Source of the DNA: Proteobacteria bacterium UBA981
GTDB lineage: Bacteria; Pseudomonadota; Gammaproteobacteria; Ga0077536
NCBI GenBank assembly: GCA_002292285.1
Contig: DBBP01000026.1
Location: 1 to 64,000, forward strand
Direction: 5' to 3'
Length of the DNA stretch: 64,000 bases
The position numbers and the translations under genes were made by a program. Of this stretch, positions 44,249 to 53,836 are shown piece after piece (the stretch's first letter is position 1; each line of letters opens with the position of its first letter). The notes under the pieces are model-generated. The model was not told the origin of the DNA and made no database searches. It saw nothing but the letters and a program-made list of their open reading frames with translations.

Positions 44249-46333
44249 TTATTTCAGATGATCCTCCGTGCCACTCTGCCATCCGAGAGCGGTCGCTATT
44301 TGATCCGTCACAAGCTGCGCAGTGTAAGGGGCGAGATGATCATCGTCGGTGTAGAAAAGCCGGCTTTTATCGTGGGTGTAGCACCGCTGAGTCGTCTCTA
44401 AACACAAAAGTTGGTCCGGAAAAACTCTGTGCAGGCGAGGATGTTCGCCGACGCCATCCAGAATCTGTGAACTTAGTTTCGAGCGCTGCTTGAAGACGGG
44501 ATAACTCGTCGTGATCTCCAGCTCTTTGAACGCGCGTAATTGTTGATACTTTGCGTGCTGGTCCAGCTCGCCTTTAACCAGGTTCGGGACGTGCCAACCC
44601 ACTTCTGGGATGGGATAGACGATGACGACGGTATGTCCGAGGTCTAGCCACTCTCGGATCATGCCGTGAATTTTCGCGACTACGGTGTCGCCCGGGGTTG
44701 CGAATTCGTCGAGCCGTAAAGACGGTTTAACGTCTTGAGCGGGTTCCAATCCACCCTCACGATTATCGAAGCGAGATCCATTCAAAATTAGCGGGAAGCG
44801 GCCTGAAAGCACGATGGTCGAGGGTTCCTGAGCCGCTAGAAAATCTTTCAAGTCCTGCGTTCGAGCGCGGCATTTAGTATTGTCCTTGCCACCATCCGAT
44901 CGAATTGTGCCATAGACAGGCAGGCAAGCGTTGCTGGTTAATTGAGCGTAGTTCGCCCGATTCGCTCGAGCGGCATCCAGCAAGCTCACTGCAAGCGTGC
45001 GTGCGTGACTATCGCCAACAAGAATCAGAGTCGTCGAGGCGGCCGAGGTCTCGAATCTACAATGCGAATCGATGGCTTGCTTTCGACAAGCCGTTCCATC
45101 CTGAACGACGTAGCGAGGGCGTGCGCGTTCATACAAGTCAACTAAGACCCCCAGTCGGCTCGGGATCCCATCGTAGTAGTAGATGCCCCCATATGCTGCC
45201 AAAAGAGTTAGAAATGCGGCTAGCGAATAACTGTAGAAATTTCGTCGACAAATTCTGTGGGATTGCCGTGCGGGTCTTTCAATCAGAAAGAAGGATAGCC
45301 CTGACAATACGAACGCTATTCCGATACATGCAAGCATCTCGCCCTGGGTCGGCGCCTGGCTTTTCATCCGCGCGAAAGCGAAGAGCGGAAAATGCCACAA
45401 ATACAGAGCATATGAGATGAGACCGATCGCGACGAATAGCCGCGTAGACAGAACGTTAGTTATCAGTTCGCCGGGTTTCATAAACCAAATCAACAGCGCG
45501 GTGCCGATGATCGGAAAGCAAGTTATATAGGAAGGGTGATTTATCGTGTCGTCAAAGAAAATGACTGTGCCCAGGACGAGCGATAGCCCAAGCGCAGGCA
45601 TGGTCGCATCGAGAATTGAATGGCTCAGGCGACCGCGGCCATACGTCAGCTTTGCAAGAAGCGACCCGGTTAACAGTTCCCATGCCCGGGTCGGAAAAAG
45701 GAAAAAAGCAAAGGCCGGCGATTCGTCGCTAGTGTGGTGCGCGAATTGTAACGATATGAGAAGACCGACGATCATTACAGCGCTGATATGAGATTTTAGG
45801 AATCGCCAAAAAAGCACGAGGGCGAGTGGGAATAGCAAGTAAAACTGCTCCTCCACAGACAAGCTCCAGGTATGCAGGAGTGGCTTTAGTGCGCTCGGTG
45901 CGGCTGTGTAACTATCTTCCTGCCAGAACCATACGTTCGAACCGAAAAACAAAGCAGACAAACCCGAACCTGCGAATTCTTTCATCGCTTTTGGCAACAT
46001 ATGCATCCAGGCGAATGGTAGACAGGCAAGCATTACCGTAAAAAGAGCCGGAAGTATCCTGCGCGCCCGTCTTTCGTAGAAATGCGCGAAGGTGAAAGCT
46101 TGTTCGTCTAGTTCGTGAAGAACAACGGACGTTATGAGATATCCGGAAATAACGAAAAATATGTCCACTCCAATGAATCCGCCCGCGAACATGTCCAATG
46201 CCAGAATTGACGGCCGGGCGTGGTACAACACGACGAGCAACACTGCGATGGCTCGCAGACCATCAATTTCAGGTCGATATTTAACGGGCATCGGGTATTT
46301 CGTCGCGGCCGGATTCAGTAAATCTGGAATCAT
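44249..46333 (-). CDS. OafA/YrhL-type acyltransferase with C-terminal SGNH domain
   Basis: A membrane O-acyltransferase; I place the start at ATG 46333 or 46291 (MPVKYRPEIDGLRAIAVLLV), since the longer frame to 46420 adds unrelated residues. The N-terminal acyltransferase-3 domain has about ten helices with the diagnostic RPEIDGLRAIAVLLVVLYH and TWSLSVEEQFYLLFPL (His-free arm intact, catalytic His in YHAR). The C-terminal SGNH domain has ILVGDSHARTLA (block I Ser) and YTDDDHLAPY (Asp-x-x-His). It would acetylate or acylate sugar residues of the surface polymer, using its own SGNH domain as the transferase. Confidence 0.92.
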   Translation of the reverse strand: MIPDLLNPAATKYPMPVKYRPEIDGLRAIAVLLVVLYHARPSILALDMFAGGFIGVDIFFVISGYLITSVVLHELDEQAFTFAHFYERRARRILPALFTVMLACLPFAWMHMLPKAMKEFAGSGLSALFFGSNVWFWQEDSYTAAPSALKPLLHTWSLSVEEQFYLLFPLALVLFWRFLKSHISAVMIVGLLISLQFAHHTSDESPAFAFFLFPTRAWELLTGSLLAKLTYGRGRLSHSILDATMPALGLSLVLGTVIFFDDTINHPSYITCFPIIGTALLIWFMKPGELITNVLSTRLFVAIGLISYALYLWHFPLFAFARMKSQAPTQGEMLACIGIAFVLSGLSFFLIERPARQSHRICRRNFYSYSLAAFLTLLAAYGGIYYYDGIPSRLGVLVDLYERARPRYVVQDGTACRKQAIDSHCRFETSAASTTLILVGDSHARTLAVSLLDAARANRANYAQLTSNACLPVYGTIRSDGGKDNTKCRARTQDLKDFLAAQEPSTIVLSGRFPLILNGSRFDNREGGLEPAQDVKPSLRLDEFATPGDTVVAKIHGMIREWLDLGHTVVIVYPIPEVGWHVPNLVKGELDQHAKYQQLRAFKELEITTSYPVFKQRSKLSSQILDGVGEHPRLHRVFPDQLLCLETTQRCYTHDKSRLFYTDDDHLAPYTAQLVTDQIATALGWQSGTEDHLK

Positions 46334-46739
46334 GTGCAGTGTCCATCTGCGTGAAACACTCGTCAATCTTGTACCTTTGCCGAAACGCTCCGTACATTGC
46401 TGAGAATCGGCTTTGGGCACTGAAGTCTTTAGACGTCGTTAGCAAAATGCACGGGCCCCGCTCATGGGCTACGATTCGACAGGGCCCCGAACGCTGCCCG
46501 CATTTCCAGTCGTTGTATAGGGAATTATTTGCACAGCAGGCGGCAGCAAGGTGGATCATTGACTTAGAATATAGCTTTTTGGGGCAACGTGTTGTCCGGC
46601 GCGGGTGGTGCTTGCACCCCGAAAATTACGATATCGTCGACCCTATCGACCGCACTCATTTCTCAGGCGGTCGCCTGCGCAGAAGTGTGTACTCTTCAAG
46701 TAGACCAGAAGTTTCCGTTATAACGAGTTCGCTACAGAT
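46334..46739. other. Divergent intergenic region upstream of the FemAB-like gene
   Basis: About 400 bp between divergent starts. ORFs on both strands (46281-46559 minus; 46339-46749 plus) show no recognisable family and are not called. No clear promoter or terminator was assigned. Confidence 0.3.
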
Positions 46740-47804
46740 ATGGACCTAACGCGAAACGAACAGATAATTGTTTCTGATCCCGCGACTAACGATGGATTCA
46801 CGGGTTGGAATGAATTTGTGCTCGCACAACCCGTGGTAAACCCCTTTCATCTCGCACAATGGCACGAAATCCTGAATCACGTGTTTCAGGTGCAGCCCCT
46901 TTACAGGATGGGATGCGACGCCACCGGCCGGATTTTGGGAATCGTCCCGGCCTATTTCGCCTCAGGACTTTTCGCGACGCCGCAGGTCGCGACGTTGGAT
47001 GGCGGCATCCTTAGTGCAGATCAGCGCGTCGCCGATTCGCTCCACGCAGAGCTTTCCCTTTCGGCCGGTAATCTAGGCGCACGCCACGTCATGCTAAAAG
47101 GCGGAGCAGCAGCAACAGGCGAAGCTGTCGGCGGTAGCGTATTCAGCAAACGGATCTATCCGGTCGTCGATCTGTCCGCCGGTGTCGATTTCGTTACCCA
47201 ACGACTGAATAAGAAGATGAGGTATCAAATAAAGAAAAGTCAGGCGCTCGGGCTCGAAGCCGTGCAGGCAGACCAGGTACCCCATAGTTTCTACGCTATC
47301 TTCGCCCGTACCCAGAGAGATCTCGGTACGCCGGTGGTTTCTCGAAAATTTTTCGATTCGATGAATGCCGTACTGTCTCCACTGTTGAACTTTACCGGTC
47401 TCATGCATCACGGGCGCCTCGTCGCGGGTCTTGTTGGAGTGAGCCTCGGTGATACTTACTACAGTCTGTACGCCGCGACAGACCGAGAATACCAGCACAA
47501 CTATGCGAACTATCTCCTCTACCTCAGGGTTATGGAATGGGCCTGCGAAAGGCAGCTCGGTAAGTTTAATATGGGCAGAAGTTCCCCCGGGACCGGCGCC
47601 TACCGTTATAAGACCAAATGGCGTCCTGTTGATATCGAAGCGCTGTACCGCTGCGATTTTGTGACTCGACGAAACAGGCCAAAGGATTCCGCGATTCTGG
47701 AACCGGCGTCAAACTCAATCGCAGTAAAAGTCTGGAAGCGAATGCCACTGACCGTTACGAACGTTCTGGGGCCGTCGCTGAGAAGCAGGCTTCCGTTTGG
47801 CTAA
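46740..47804 (+). CDS. FemAB-like (GNAT-fold) protein of the XrtA/PEP-CTERM-associated type
   Basis: A 354-residue protein with the double-GNAT FemAB/BioF2-like architecture. The first GNAT half spans about 20-150 (ILGIVPAYFASGLF) and the second 160-320, with RLNKKMRYQIKKSQALG, ARTQRDLGTPVVS, LVAGLVGVSLGDTYYSLYAATD and FNMGRSSPGTGAYRYKTKW. That last block is typical of the FemAB-related proteins found in exopolysaccharide/exosortase (PEP-CTERM) loci. It may add an amino acid or acyl amide to a glycan or lipid precursor. The chemistry is not known. It is followed by an aminotransferase. Confidence 0.82.
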   Translation: MDLTRNEQIIVSDPATNDGFTGWNEFVLAQPVVNPFHLAQWHEILNHVFQVQPLYRMGCDATGRILGIVPAYFASGLFATPQVATLDGGILSADQRVADSLHAELSLSAGNLGARHVMLKGGAAATGEAVGGSVFSKRIYPVVDLSAGVDFVTQRLNKKMRYQIKKSQALGLEAVQADQVPHSFYAIFARTQRDLGTPVVSRKFFDSMNAVLSPLLNFTGLMHHGRLVAGLVGVSLGDTYYSLYAATDREYQHNYANYLLYLRVMEWACERQLGKFNMGRSSPGTGAYRYKTKWRPVDIEALYRCDFVTRRNRPKDSAILEPASNSIAVKVWKRMPLTVTNVLGPSLRSRLPFG

Positions 47805-47969
47805 GCGACTAGAGTGTTGCTAGCAAGGTGAACGCTTGAGCTTAGAAGCGGTGCTCGGTACTTCGAGCGCTTGTACAGATTCGGCTCCAAGGCGGTCATA
47901 TATTGGATAATCAGCGCGGCCAGCTACAGTGAGAAAGGAAAGCTATCATTCAATCTTCAGGTCTTTAGC

Positions 47970-49178
47970 TTGAGCGTACTTCGGCTGTTACCGCCGACGG
48001 CCACGCCAATCCCGGTTCGGGCGATAGCTGCTGCGATTGCTGCAGACCAGCGCAGTTTGATGAAATTCAAGCGCGCGTTGACGAACAATTACAGGGTTGT
48101 TGATTGTCACCTGGCCGCCAGCGCAAGGTTTGCTCTGTACATCCTTGTGCGTACGCTTCACGAGACGAGGACCGATAGTGAGCGCGAGCAAATCATTATT
48201 CCCGCCTATACCTGTCCATCTGTGGTGGCCGCAATTGTCGCGGCCCGAATGCGACCAATATTTTGTGAGATCAATCCAAGTACGCTAGCTTTTGATGAGC
48301 GGTCGCTCAGTAGTCATTTGGGCAGGAAAACGCTTGCTGTTATATGCGTACACCAGTTCGGGATTCCACACAGGCTGGACACGATAGCGGAACAAATCCG
48401 AAACGCTGGTGCCTACCTGGTCGAAGATGCGGCGCAAGCTATGGGCAGTACTGTGCACGGCCAGGCTGCGGGTACTGTCGGAGATTTCGGGTTGTTCAGT
48501 TTCGGTCCCGGTAAGCCGCTGGCACTGGCAGGTGGAGGTGCTATTACAGTTAACTCAAACGTAGCACGGGACCAGATATCACAGGTTTGGGCGGGCATAA
48601 CCGAGGGCACGCGCATGCGGTCGCTGTTCTCGGCATTCCGCTACGCGGCCCTCGGATTAATTACTCAGCCACTAAGCTGGCGACTGGTACACGTCAACGG
48701 TCCGACCCAGGCGGCGGCATCTGCCGCTGACGACTTGGGTGAGCGCCTCGGTATGGTCCCTTCCCAAGCTGCGGCGGGGTCGTTGTTGCTCGCTGATTTG
48801 GATGGCTATAACTCGGACAGGCGGCAGACTGCTTTGCGGCTCAAGGGAATCTTATCGGAGCATAAGTGGGTAACAATTCCAGAAACTCCGCAGTCTTCTC
48901 CTGACGATGCCAAGCCCATGATTCCGATATACCTGCGTTTGCCGGTTATCGTCGCTGATGAGCAAAGAAAGCGGCAGTTGGTCGCAAAGCTATGGCGCGC
49001 GGGAATTCATCCCGGGACCATGTACGGCAGGTCGCTTGACGATGTTTATCCGCGATATTCGACACACGAGAATCCTGCGGCGTGCCATGTCGCGAGTAAT
49101 TTGATTACGCTACCGACACACCATCATGTTGGGCATGAGGACGTTGAAAAGATTGAGCAGGTGTTTCGATCTGTATGA
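47970..49178 (+). CDS. DegT/DnrJ/EryC1 family sugar aminotransferase
   Basis: A PLP-dependent sugar aminotransferase of roughly 402 residues; the frame is open from 47871, but TTG 47970 begins a family-like VLRLLPPTATPIP start with AGG upstream. Motifs are IIPAYTCPSVVAAI, CEINPSTLAFD, VEDAAQAMGST and the lysine-bearing FSFGPGKPLALAGGG, which fits the KPL form of this subfamily. The C-terminal segment has LPTHHHVGHEDV. It would transaminate a keto-sugar nucleotide or a related metabolite. The substrate is unclear. It precedes a convergent UPF0104 gene and a short terminator hairpin. Confidence 0.83.
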   Translation: MSVLRLLPPTATPIPVRAIAAAIAADQRSLMKFKRALTNNYRVVDCHLAASARFALYILVRTLHETRTDSEREQIIIPAYTCPSVVAAIVAARMRPIFCEINPSTLAFDERSLSSHLGRKTLAVICVHQFGIPHRLDTIAEQIRNAGAYLVEDAAQAMGSTVHGQAAGTVGDFGLFSFGPGKPLALAGGGAITVNSNVARDQISQVWAGITEGTRMRSLFSAFRYAALGLITQPLSWRLVHVNGPTQAAASAADDLGERLGMVPSQAAAGSLLLADLDGYNSDRRQTALRLKGILSEHKWVTIPETPQSSPDDAKPMIPIYLRLPVIVADEQRKRQLVAKLWRAGIHPGTMYGRSLDDVYPRYSTHENPAACHVASNLITLPTHHHVGHEDVEKIEQVFRSV

Positions 49179-49184
49179 CGGTGC

Positions 49185-49204
49185 GGATCCGCGGCCCCGG
49201 ATCC
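49185..49204. terminator. Hairpin between convergent genes
   Basis: GGATCCG (49185-49191) and CGGATCC (49198-49204) form a 7-bp stem with a 6-nt loop in the gap between the aminotransferase and the UPF0104 gene. No T-run. It is a plausible bidirectional end point. Confidence 0.4.
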
Positions 49205-49253
49205 TGATTGCCTATTTGCACCGCTTTTCGCGAATGAGAGTTTAACTTGTCAG

Positions 49254-50345
49254 TTATTCGCGGACGGGTTTCGAGCTGAACTGACGGATTAACAGAAGGG
49301 CCACAACGGCACAGGCGAACTTAAATAACGTGCCAATCAAAAAGATCAGGTGCGTATGCACCGCCAGAACGCCGGCGTCCGCTTCGCTGTATCCCAGCAA
49401 GATAAGGGCGTATAGCCAACCGACTTCGTGTGTGCCGATATTCGCGACAGCACGTATGGGTAGCACGCTGATTGGCAACTGTAACGCGAACACAACAGCA
49501 CACAGCGCGAAACTCACGGTTTGATCGAGCGCCTTTATGACGAAAAAAAAGCCAGCCACAAGGACAGCAATACTGAGTAGCGACAAAAACGTGGCGTTGT
49601 AGTAAGTGCGTGGCTTAACAATGCTGACTGCGGTACGTAAAAATTGGTTGGCAAAAGCACGCAAAGCGTCGAAGTATCGGGAGACGCCCGGCAACGACGC
49701 ACGGGAGGAATCTTCTGCAGAGGCTGTCTCCTGATGGCCATTGATTCGTTGCCTTACCAACCCGTTCAGGGCCGAACTGTAATGTAACCCCAGCGGCACG
49801 AAGAGTACGACGAGACAAACTACGATCCCGGCGATTGATAGTGAGTGCGGGAGGACCGCAACAAAGAACGAGCCGGCAACAAGAAAGCAAATGGTATAGA
49901 TGCTCAGTTCTATGAAGCGATAAACGAAAAGTGCAGACGTCGCGGCCCCCATTTCGATACCGTTCCATCTCTTTAACAGCCATATCAATACGGGTTCGCC
50001 AACCCAACCGGGCAACAGATCCCTGACCGTGGCCTGCGTGAACAGCGTGCCGAGTACTCGATGTGGCGCATCTAAAGACAACATCAAGTGCAGGCGAATG
50101 GCGCGGATGGCGGTAAAAACGATAATCGTAAGCAGATAGCCTGTTAAATAAGTCCAGTCGAGCGTGAATTCTGCAAGTTGTTCCAGGGACAAATCGGTTT
50201 CCCGAATGAACAACGCCAAAAGACCGAAACCAAATAACGACCCGGCCAGCAAATGCCGCAGCGTTTTTGAACGTACTCCTGGCTCGTTAGCGTTTGCCAG
50301 CTTGGCTTGGGAGCCTTCGTATTTTTTGGAGATTGGCAATTTCAC
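49254..50345 (-). CDS. UPF0104/LPG-synthase-type membrane protein (flippase-like)
   Basis: An integral membrane protein of about 363 residues with roughly eight helices. I set the start at GTG 50345 because upstream residues in the frame overlap the flavoprotein gene. Family blocks are AIRLHLMLSL, FTQATVRDLLPGWVGEPVLIWLLKRW, YRFIELSIYTICFLVAG, LPISVLPIRAVANIGTHEVGWLYALILLGY and a hydrophilic C-terminus. These are the helices of the lysylphosphatidylglycerol synthase/AglD membrane domain without the synthase half. Such proteins occur in glycan loci and may move lipid-linked sugars. It is 45 bp downstream of the flavoprotein gene. Confidence 0.82.
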   Translation of the reverse strand: MKLPISKKYEGSQAKLANANEPGVRSKTLRHLLAGSLFGFGLLALFIRETDLSLEQLAEFTLDWTYLTGYLLTIIVFTAIRAIRLHLMLSLDAPHRVLGTLFTQATVRDLLPGWVGEPVLIWLLKRWNGIEMGAATSALFVYRFIELSIYTICFLVAGSFFVAVLPHSLSIAGIVVCLVVLFVPLGLHYSSALNGLVRQRINGHQETASAEDSSRASLPGVSRYFDALRAFANQFLRTAVSIVKPRTYYNATFLSLLSIAVLVAGFFFVIKALDQTVSFALCAVVFALQLPISVLPIRAVANIGTHEVGWLYALILLGYSEADAGVLAVHTHLIFLIGTLFKFACAVVALLLIRQFSSKPVRE

Positions 50346-50389
50346 GTTTTTACTGTCGCCCCGGGCAGGACCCAGGCTACGTTTACGGC

Positions 50390-51733
50390 CTAGGTAACCA
50401 AGCCTTGAGAAAGTCGCTCGGCAGCGTCGCGGCCCTGGCGGATCGCGGTGTGTGTGCCTCGATAATCCGGATAAACTTGCGCCTGCGTTGCGATTAGGCA
50501 ATTCGCCATCGGCAATTCGGGTGGCGGAACGCTCTCACCATATTTTTTCAATATCGCGGGCTGCGCGTCGGCCGCTCGCCACGTGTGCGCATCGATGACC
50601 CAGTCGGCGTCAAAATCGGCGAACATTTTTTCCAGGTGAGCGAGTCCATACGCGATGTAGGCGTCGTCGTCCATGTCGTAGGCTTCCATTCCGGGCGCTG
50701 TACTTTGTGACAGATAAATGATGTGTTCGCCGTTGTATTCTGATGGTGGTCGGAATTGCGTGTGCTCAATGACACCGACAAAAGGAAAGGCCAGATCCCG
50801 GTTTGACAGCCAGTAACAATTAGACAGCGAACGCTTTGACCGAATAATGATTCCGCGCGAATCAAGATAGGCAATCGCGTTGAACGCATCCAGGTTCTGC
50901 TGCGGGAGCGTGTGGGCTAACAGACGTGCTGCCTCAGGTAGCGGAGTCGTAATAATCATGCCATCAAAGGCATGGGCGCTACCGTCGACTTGCAATGTTA
51001 TCGAAGTATTGGCTGACGGGTCTGCTCTGACCAGCTCTGCGCGGGTCTGTTTTCTAATAACGCCGTTTTGAGCAAGAATGTGCGCCTCAATATCATCGAA
51101 CAATGCAGAAAACCCACCCTCGTAGTAGGACGATGTCGAGCCCTTCTCACTACGTCCCTTGCGGGCCTTATTACTTTGCAATTTCTGCCACACCCACACC
51201 ACAGAAATCTCGTCTGCGTAGTTTCCGAACCTTGAAACCAATAACTGCTTCCAAAATTTTTCGTAAACATTGTGGTTTCCGTATTTCGTGAACCAGTCCT
51301 TGACCGAATAGTCGTCTATCGTACGCCAATCGGTTACCGCGCCGAGCTTCCAGATGCCGAAAGCCATGCGCGCCGATTCGGTGAGCGATAAATCTGTATA
51401 GCGGAAATGATCTAAAGGGTTACGTGTTCGCCAAACGGAATCACGAAAGTAGAATCCATGCTCCATGGAAATGCTGAACTCTTTGGCTTTCAGTCCGAGT
51501 ACGTCAAGCAGCCATTCGAAGTTCTCGTCGCCGGCATACCATTGATGGTAGAACTTTTCGAGCCTGTAAGCGCCAGTATCGAAACTTGATGCAAGGCCAC
51601 CGAGCTCTGGCTGACTCTCAAAAATCGTGACGCCAATTCCTTTCTCCAATAGCGAAAGGGCTGCGGCGGCACCGCAGAATCCGCCGCCGATGATAGCCAC
51701 CTGCGGAGTGGAGTTACTTCGAGGTGCTGTCAT
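50390..51733 (-). CDS. FAD-dependent amine-oxidase/UDP-galactopyranose-mutase-like flavoprotein
   Basis: A 447-residue flavoprotein. The FAD-binding GGGFCGAAAALSLLEKG (16-32) and FESQPELGGLASSF (38-51) start the chain. LEKFYHQWYAG follows, and the C-terminal CLIATQAQVYPDYRGTHTAIRQG supplies the flavin-ring contact typical of the family. Similar genes are found in polysaccharide loci beside UPF0104 proteins and glycosyltransferases. Reaction unknown; a desaturation or isomerisation of a sugar or lipid carrier is possible. The gene is followed by the UPF0104 gene on the same strand. Confidence 0.82.
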   Translation of the reverse strand: MTAPRSNSTPQVAIIGGGFCGAAAALSLLEKGIGVTIFESQPELGGLASSFDTGAYRLEKFYHQWYAGDENFEWLLDVLGLKAKEFSISMEHGFYFRDSVWRTRNPLDHFRYTDLSLTESARMAFGIWKLGAVTDWRTIDDYSVKDWFTKYGNHNVYEKFWKQLLVSRFGNYADEISVVWVWQKLQSNKARKGRSEKGSTSSYYEGGFSALFDDIEAHILAQNGVIRKQTRAELVRADPSANTSITLQVDGSAHAFDGMIITTPLPEAARLLAHTLPQQNLDAFNAIAYLDSRGIIIRSKRSLSNCYWLSNRDLAFPFVGVIEHTQFRPPSEYNGEHIIYLSQSTAPGMEAYDMDDDAYIAYGLAHLEKMFADFDADWVIDAHTWRAADAQPAILKKYGESVPPPELPMANCLIATQAQVYPDYRGTHTAIRQGRDAAERLSQGLVT

Positions 51734-51856
51734 GCTGTTTTAACTTAAGCGTTTCGGAAAGCATTGTGTCGCCCGGGAACGTTTGCCGCGCGGAAGCGAA
51801 CATCGGTGGTCCGTCCGATGTGCGTTTAGCTCGGCGCTCAGAGGTCGGTAAGCCAC

Positions 51857-52657
51857 TCAGTATTCGAAACCGTAATGCCTGGCTTCGGCGGCGCAAATTT
51901 TCATGATGCTGTTTGAATCAAGAACTGGGCCAGCCGCTCTATGTTGGTCAAGCGTAGGGTTCTCGCGTCGTACGTTAATTGAAGTTTCTGAGATACGCTC
52001 GGGGTCGAGTCCGAGATGTTCGACCATATGCCTGGCCAGTTCGACTTTGACGCCTCGCTCGAAAAACAAATCTTCATAGCGGATTGTAAGGCTGGGTTCG
52101 GACGAAGATGCTATAAACTCGCGAATTCGTGCATTGCGGTATACCCAACGCCACGCAAATCGCTCTGCTTCAGACCACCGACGCCAATCTGGATTCCCGA
52201 ATTTTGGACGGTCACGTGCAAATGGAAGGATTGGGACAAGTGACCGACGCCAGCTATAGCTGCCAAAGCCTATTGACGAGCGTACCCACGCCACCGGGTG
52301 CCGAATGAGATGAATAAGTGCAGTCGGTTTCACGACCGACAGGCGGCTGCCCATGTCAACAATAAAAGGATTGATTTCAACCAACAGGTCTTGATTGCTG
52401 CTATTCTGCAACCAGCTTTCGCGGGAGCTTTTAAACCAGTTTGTCGCAAGTTGAAGCCCCGGACGAGACACGCTGGGCGGGCATTGAGTGGCTATGTTGT
52501 TGAGTATCCTCAAAATACGTGAGGGCTCGCGCTCTTGGGCTACAACTATTTCAGGATAGAGCTGTTCCAGCAGTTTGGTTATGAACGTCGAGCCGGTTCG
52601 CCCGGCGGTCAGGACGTGTGCGTATCGTGAACCGGAATATCTGGCAATTTCTGACAT
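51857..52657 (-). CDS. Sulfotransferase
   Basis: A 266-residue PAPS-dependent sulfotransferase. The 5'-phosphosulfate-binding loop is VLTAGRTGSTFITKLL (residues 14-29) and the 3'-phosphate-binding segment is LIHLIRHPVAWVRSSIGF. Family contacts continue with RFAWRWVYRNARIREF and TIRYEDLFFERGV, typical of the carbohydrate sulfotransferase group. It would add sulfate to a sugar, lipid or other small acceptor in the polysaccharide locus. A PAPS-forming pathway is not within the window. Start ATG 52657 fits the family N-terminus. Confidence 0.88.
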   Translation of the reverse strand: MSEIARYSGSRYAHVLTAGRTGSTFITKLLEQLYPEIVVAQEREPSRILRILNNIATQCPPSVSRPGLQLATNWFKSSRESWLQNSSNQDLLVEINPFIVDMGSRLSVVKPTALIHLIRHPVAWVRSSIGFGSYSWRRSLVPILPFARDRPKFGNPDWRRWSEAERFAWRWVYRNARIREFIASSSEPSLTIRYEDLFFERGVKVELARHMVEHLGLDPERISETSINVRRENPTLDQHRAAGPVLDSNSIMKICAAEARHYGFEY

Positions 52658-52935
52658 CTTTGCTGAGTTGCACTACTTCGATATGGCGTTTCGGGGGGCG
52701 CGGGAGACATATGTCTCTTGCAGTTTGTCAGCAGCATTTTACATGGCTTCCAATATTAAAGTGTGCGAGGAGCGACCCGATTTCTGCGATTCGAAACGCG
52801 GAGAGCGGGAACTGGAGCAGATTAGAATCGGGATGCAGATGCCTGGGACGTTGCTCGATGAGACTGATGCGGCGCGGTTTAGCGGCCAGCAGTTATCTCC
52901 AAAACGATAATCAGCTTGGATAATTACGGCGGTCA

Positions 52936-53757
52936 ATGGCTCAATACTCTCTCAACCAATACGTAGATTTGTTACGCGCGCCTGAAGGCGACAACGGTCC
53001 ATTGATTCTAGACCGCGACACCCTGCGGACCGAAGATGGAACAACAAGTTTCCCGGTCGTCGACGGCATCCCACAAATGCTGGGCGCGGAATTTGATCGC
53101 GAGGTGGCGGCGCTCTATGAGGGAAATGCCGCAAAGGGCGGATTCGAGCACTCGACCGTTGGGTATAAGTTCCCGAGTCATTACACACGAATGATCAAGG
53201 CGTTCTCCGTCTTATGCGCACGCTTCGACGAGAACTCAATCGTCGCAGATATTGGTTGTGGACATGGTCAGATGACCAGCGCTATGGCTAAGAAGTTACC
53301 GGTGTTCGGCGTGGATCTATCGAACAATATGTTGCATGAGGCCAAGGTAAACGGTTTGATCCCGTTGCGCGGAGATGCCTCCGCGCTGCCGTTTCGCGAC
53401 GGCGTGCTTGACGGTGTCGTTTCGGCTGAAGTTGTGCAGCATTTGCCGGACCTGTACGAGATTTTTGCAGAGATGGCTCGCGTGACCCGTCCTGGCGCAA
53501 CCATACTGTTGTCGACATTGAATCGGAAATCGATCGTCAGACGCACAAATCGGAAGCTTCGCGGGTTGGACCTGATCGGACCGGCTCGCCTTCGCGCTAT
53601 CGAAGACTTTACCGCTGTGCTGGAGGGCTTCCCGCTTCGTATCGAAGCCGTCTGCTGGGTCATGTCGCCGCTTCCTTTCAACCCGGTTGTGGAAAATGTC
53701 AACTTTCCGCTGAGTGCGCTCGCGCAGAACTATGTATTGTCGATCCGGCGCGCTTAA
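52936..53757 (+). CDS. Class I SAM-dependent methyltransferase with Trm112-like N-terminus
   Basis: A 273-residue methyltransferase. Residues 1-55 look like the small Trm112/UPF0434 domain (LRAPEGDNGPLILDRD ... FPVVDGIPQML). The Rossmann methyltransferase part has VADIGCGHGQMT (about 98-109), FGVDLSNNML and GVVSAEVVQHLPDL followed by RVTRPGATILLS. The acceptor is likely a sugar or lipid of the locus; it is not determinable. The ATG at 52936 starts after 278 bp without a gene, and 79 bp separate it from the next gene. Confidence 0.88.
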   Translation: MAQYSLNQYVDLLRAPEGDNGPLILDRDTLRTEDGTTSFPVVDGIPQMLGAEFDREVAALYEGNAAKGGFEHSTVGYKFPSHYTRMIKAFSVLCARFDENSIVADIGCGHGQMTSAMAKKLPVFGVDLSNNMLHEAKVNGLIPLRGDASALPFRDGVLDGVVSAEVVQHLPDLYEIFAEMARVTRPGATILLSTLNRKSIVRRTNRKLRGLDLIGPARLRAIEDFTAVLEGFPLRIEAVCWVMSPLPFNPVVENVNFPLSALAQNYVLSIRRA

Positions 53758-53836
53758 TCGGAACTTTCTGCAGCTGAGTCACTCCGTCCACACGCCGTCA
53801 GTTGACTAATGGGACGGGGAATCTTGCATTGCAACT

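Noticed and set aside
46339..46749. Plus-strand ORF of 136 codons before the FemAB-like gene
   Set aside because: It overlaps the acyltransferase start region and has no recognisable domain.
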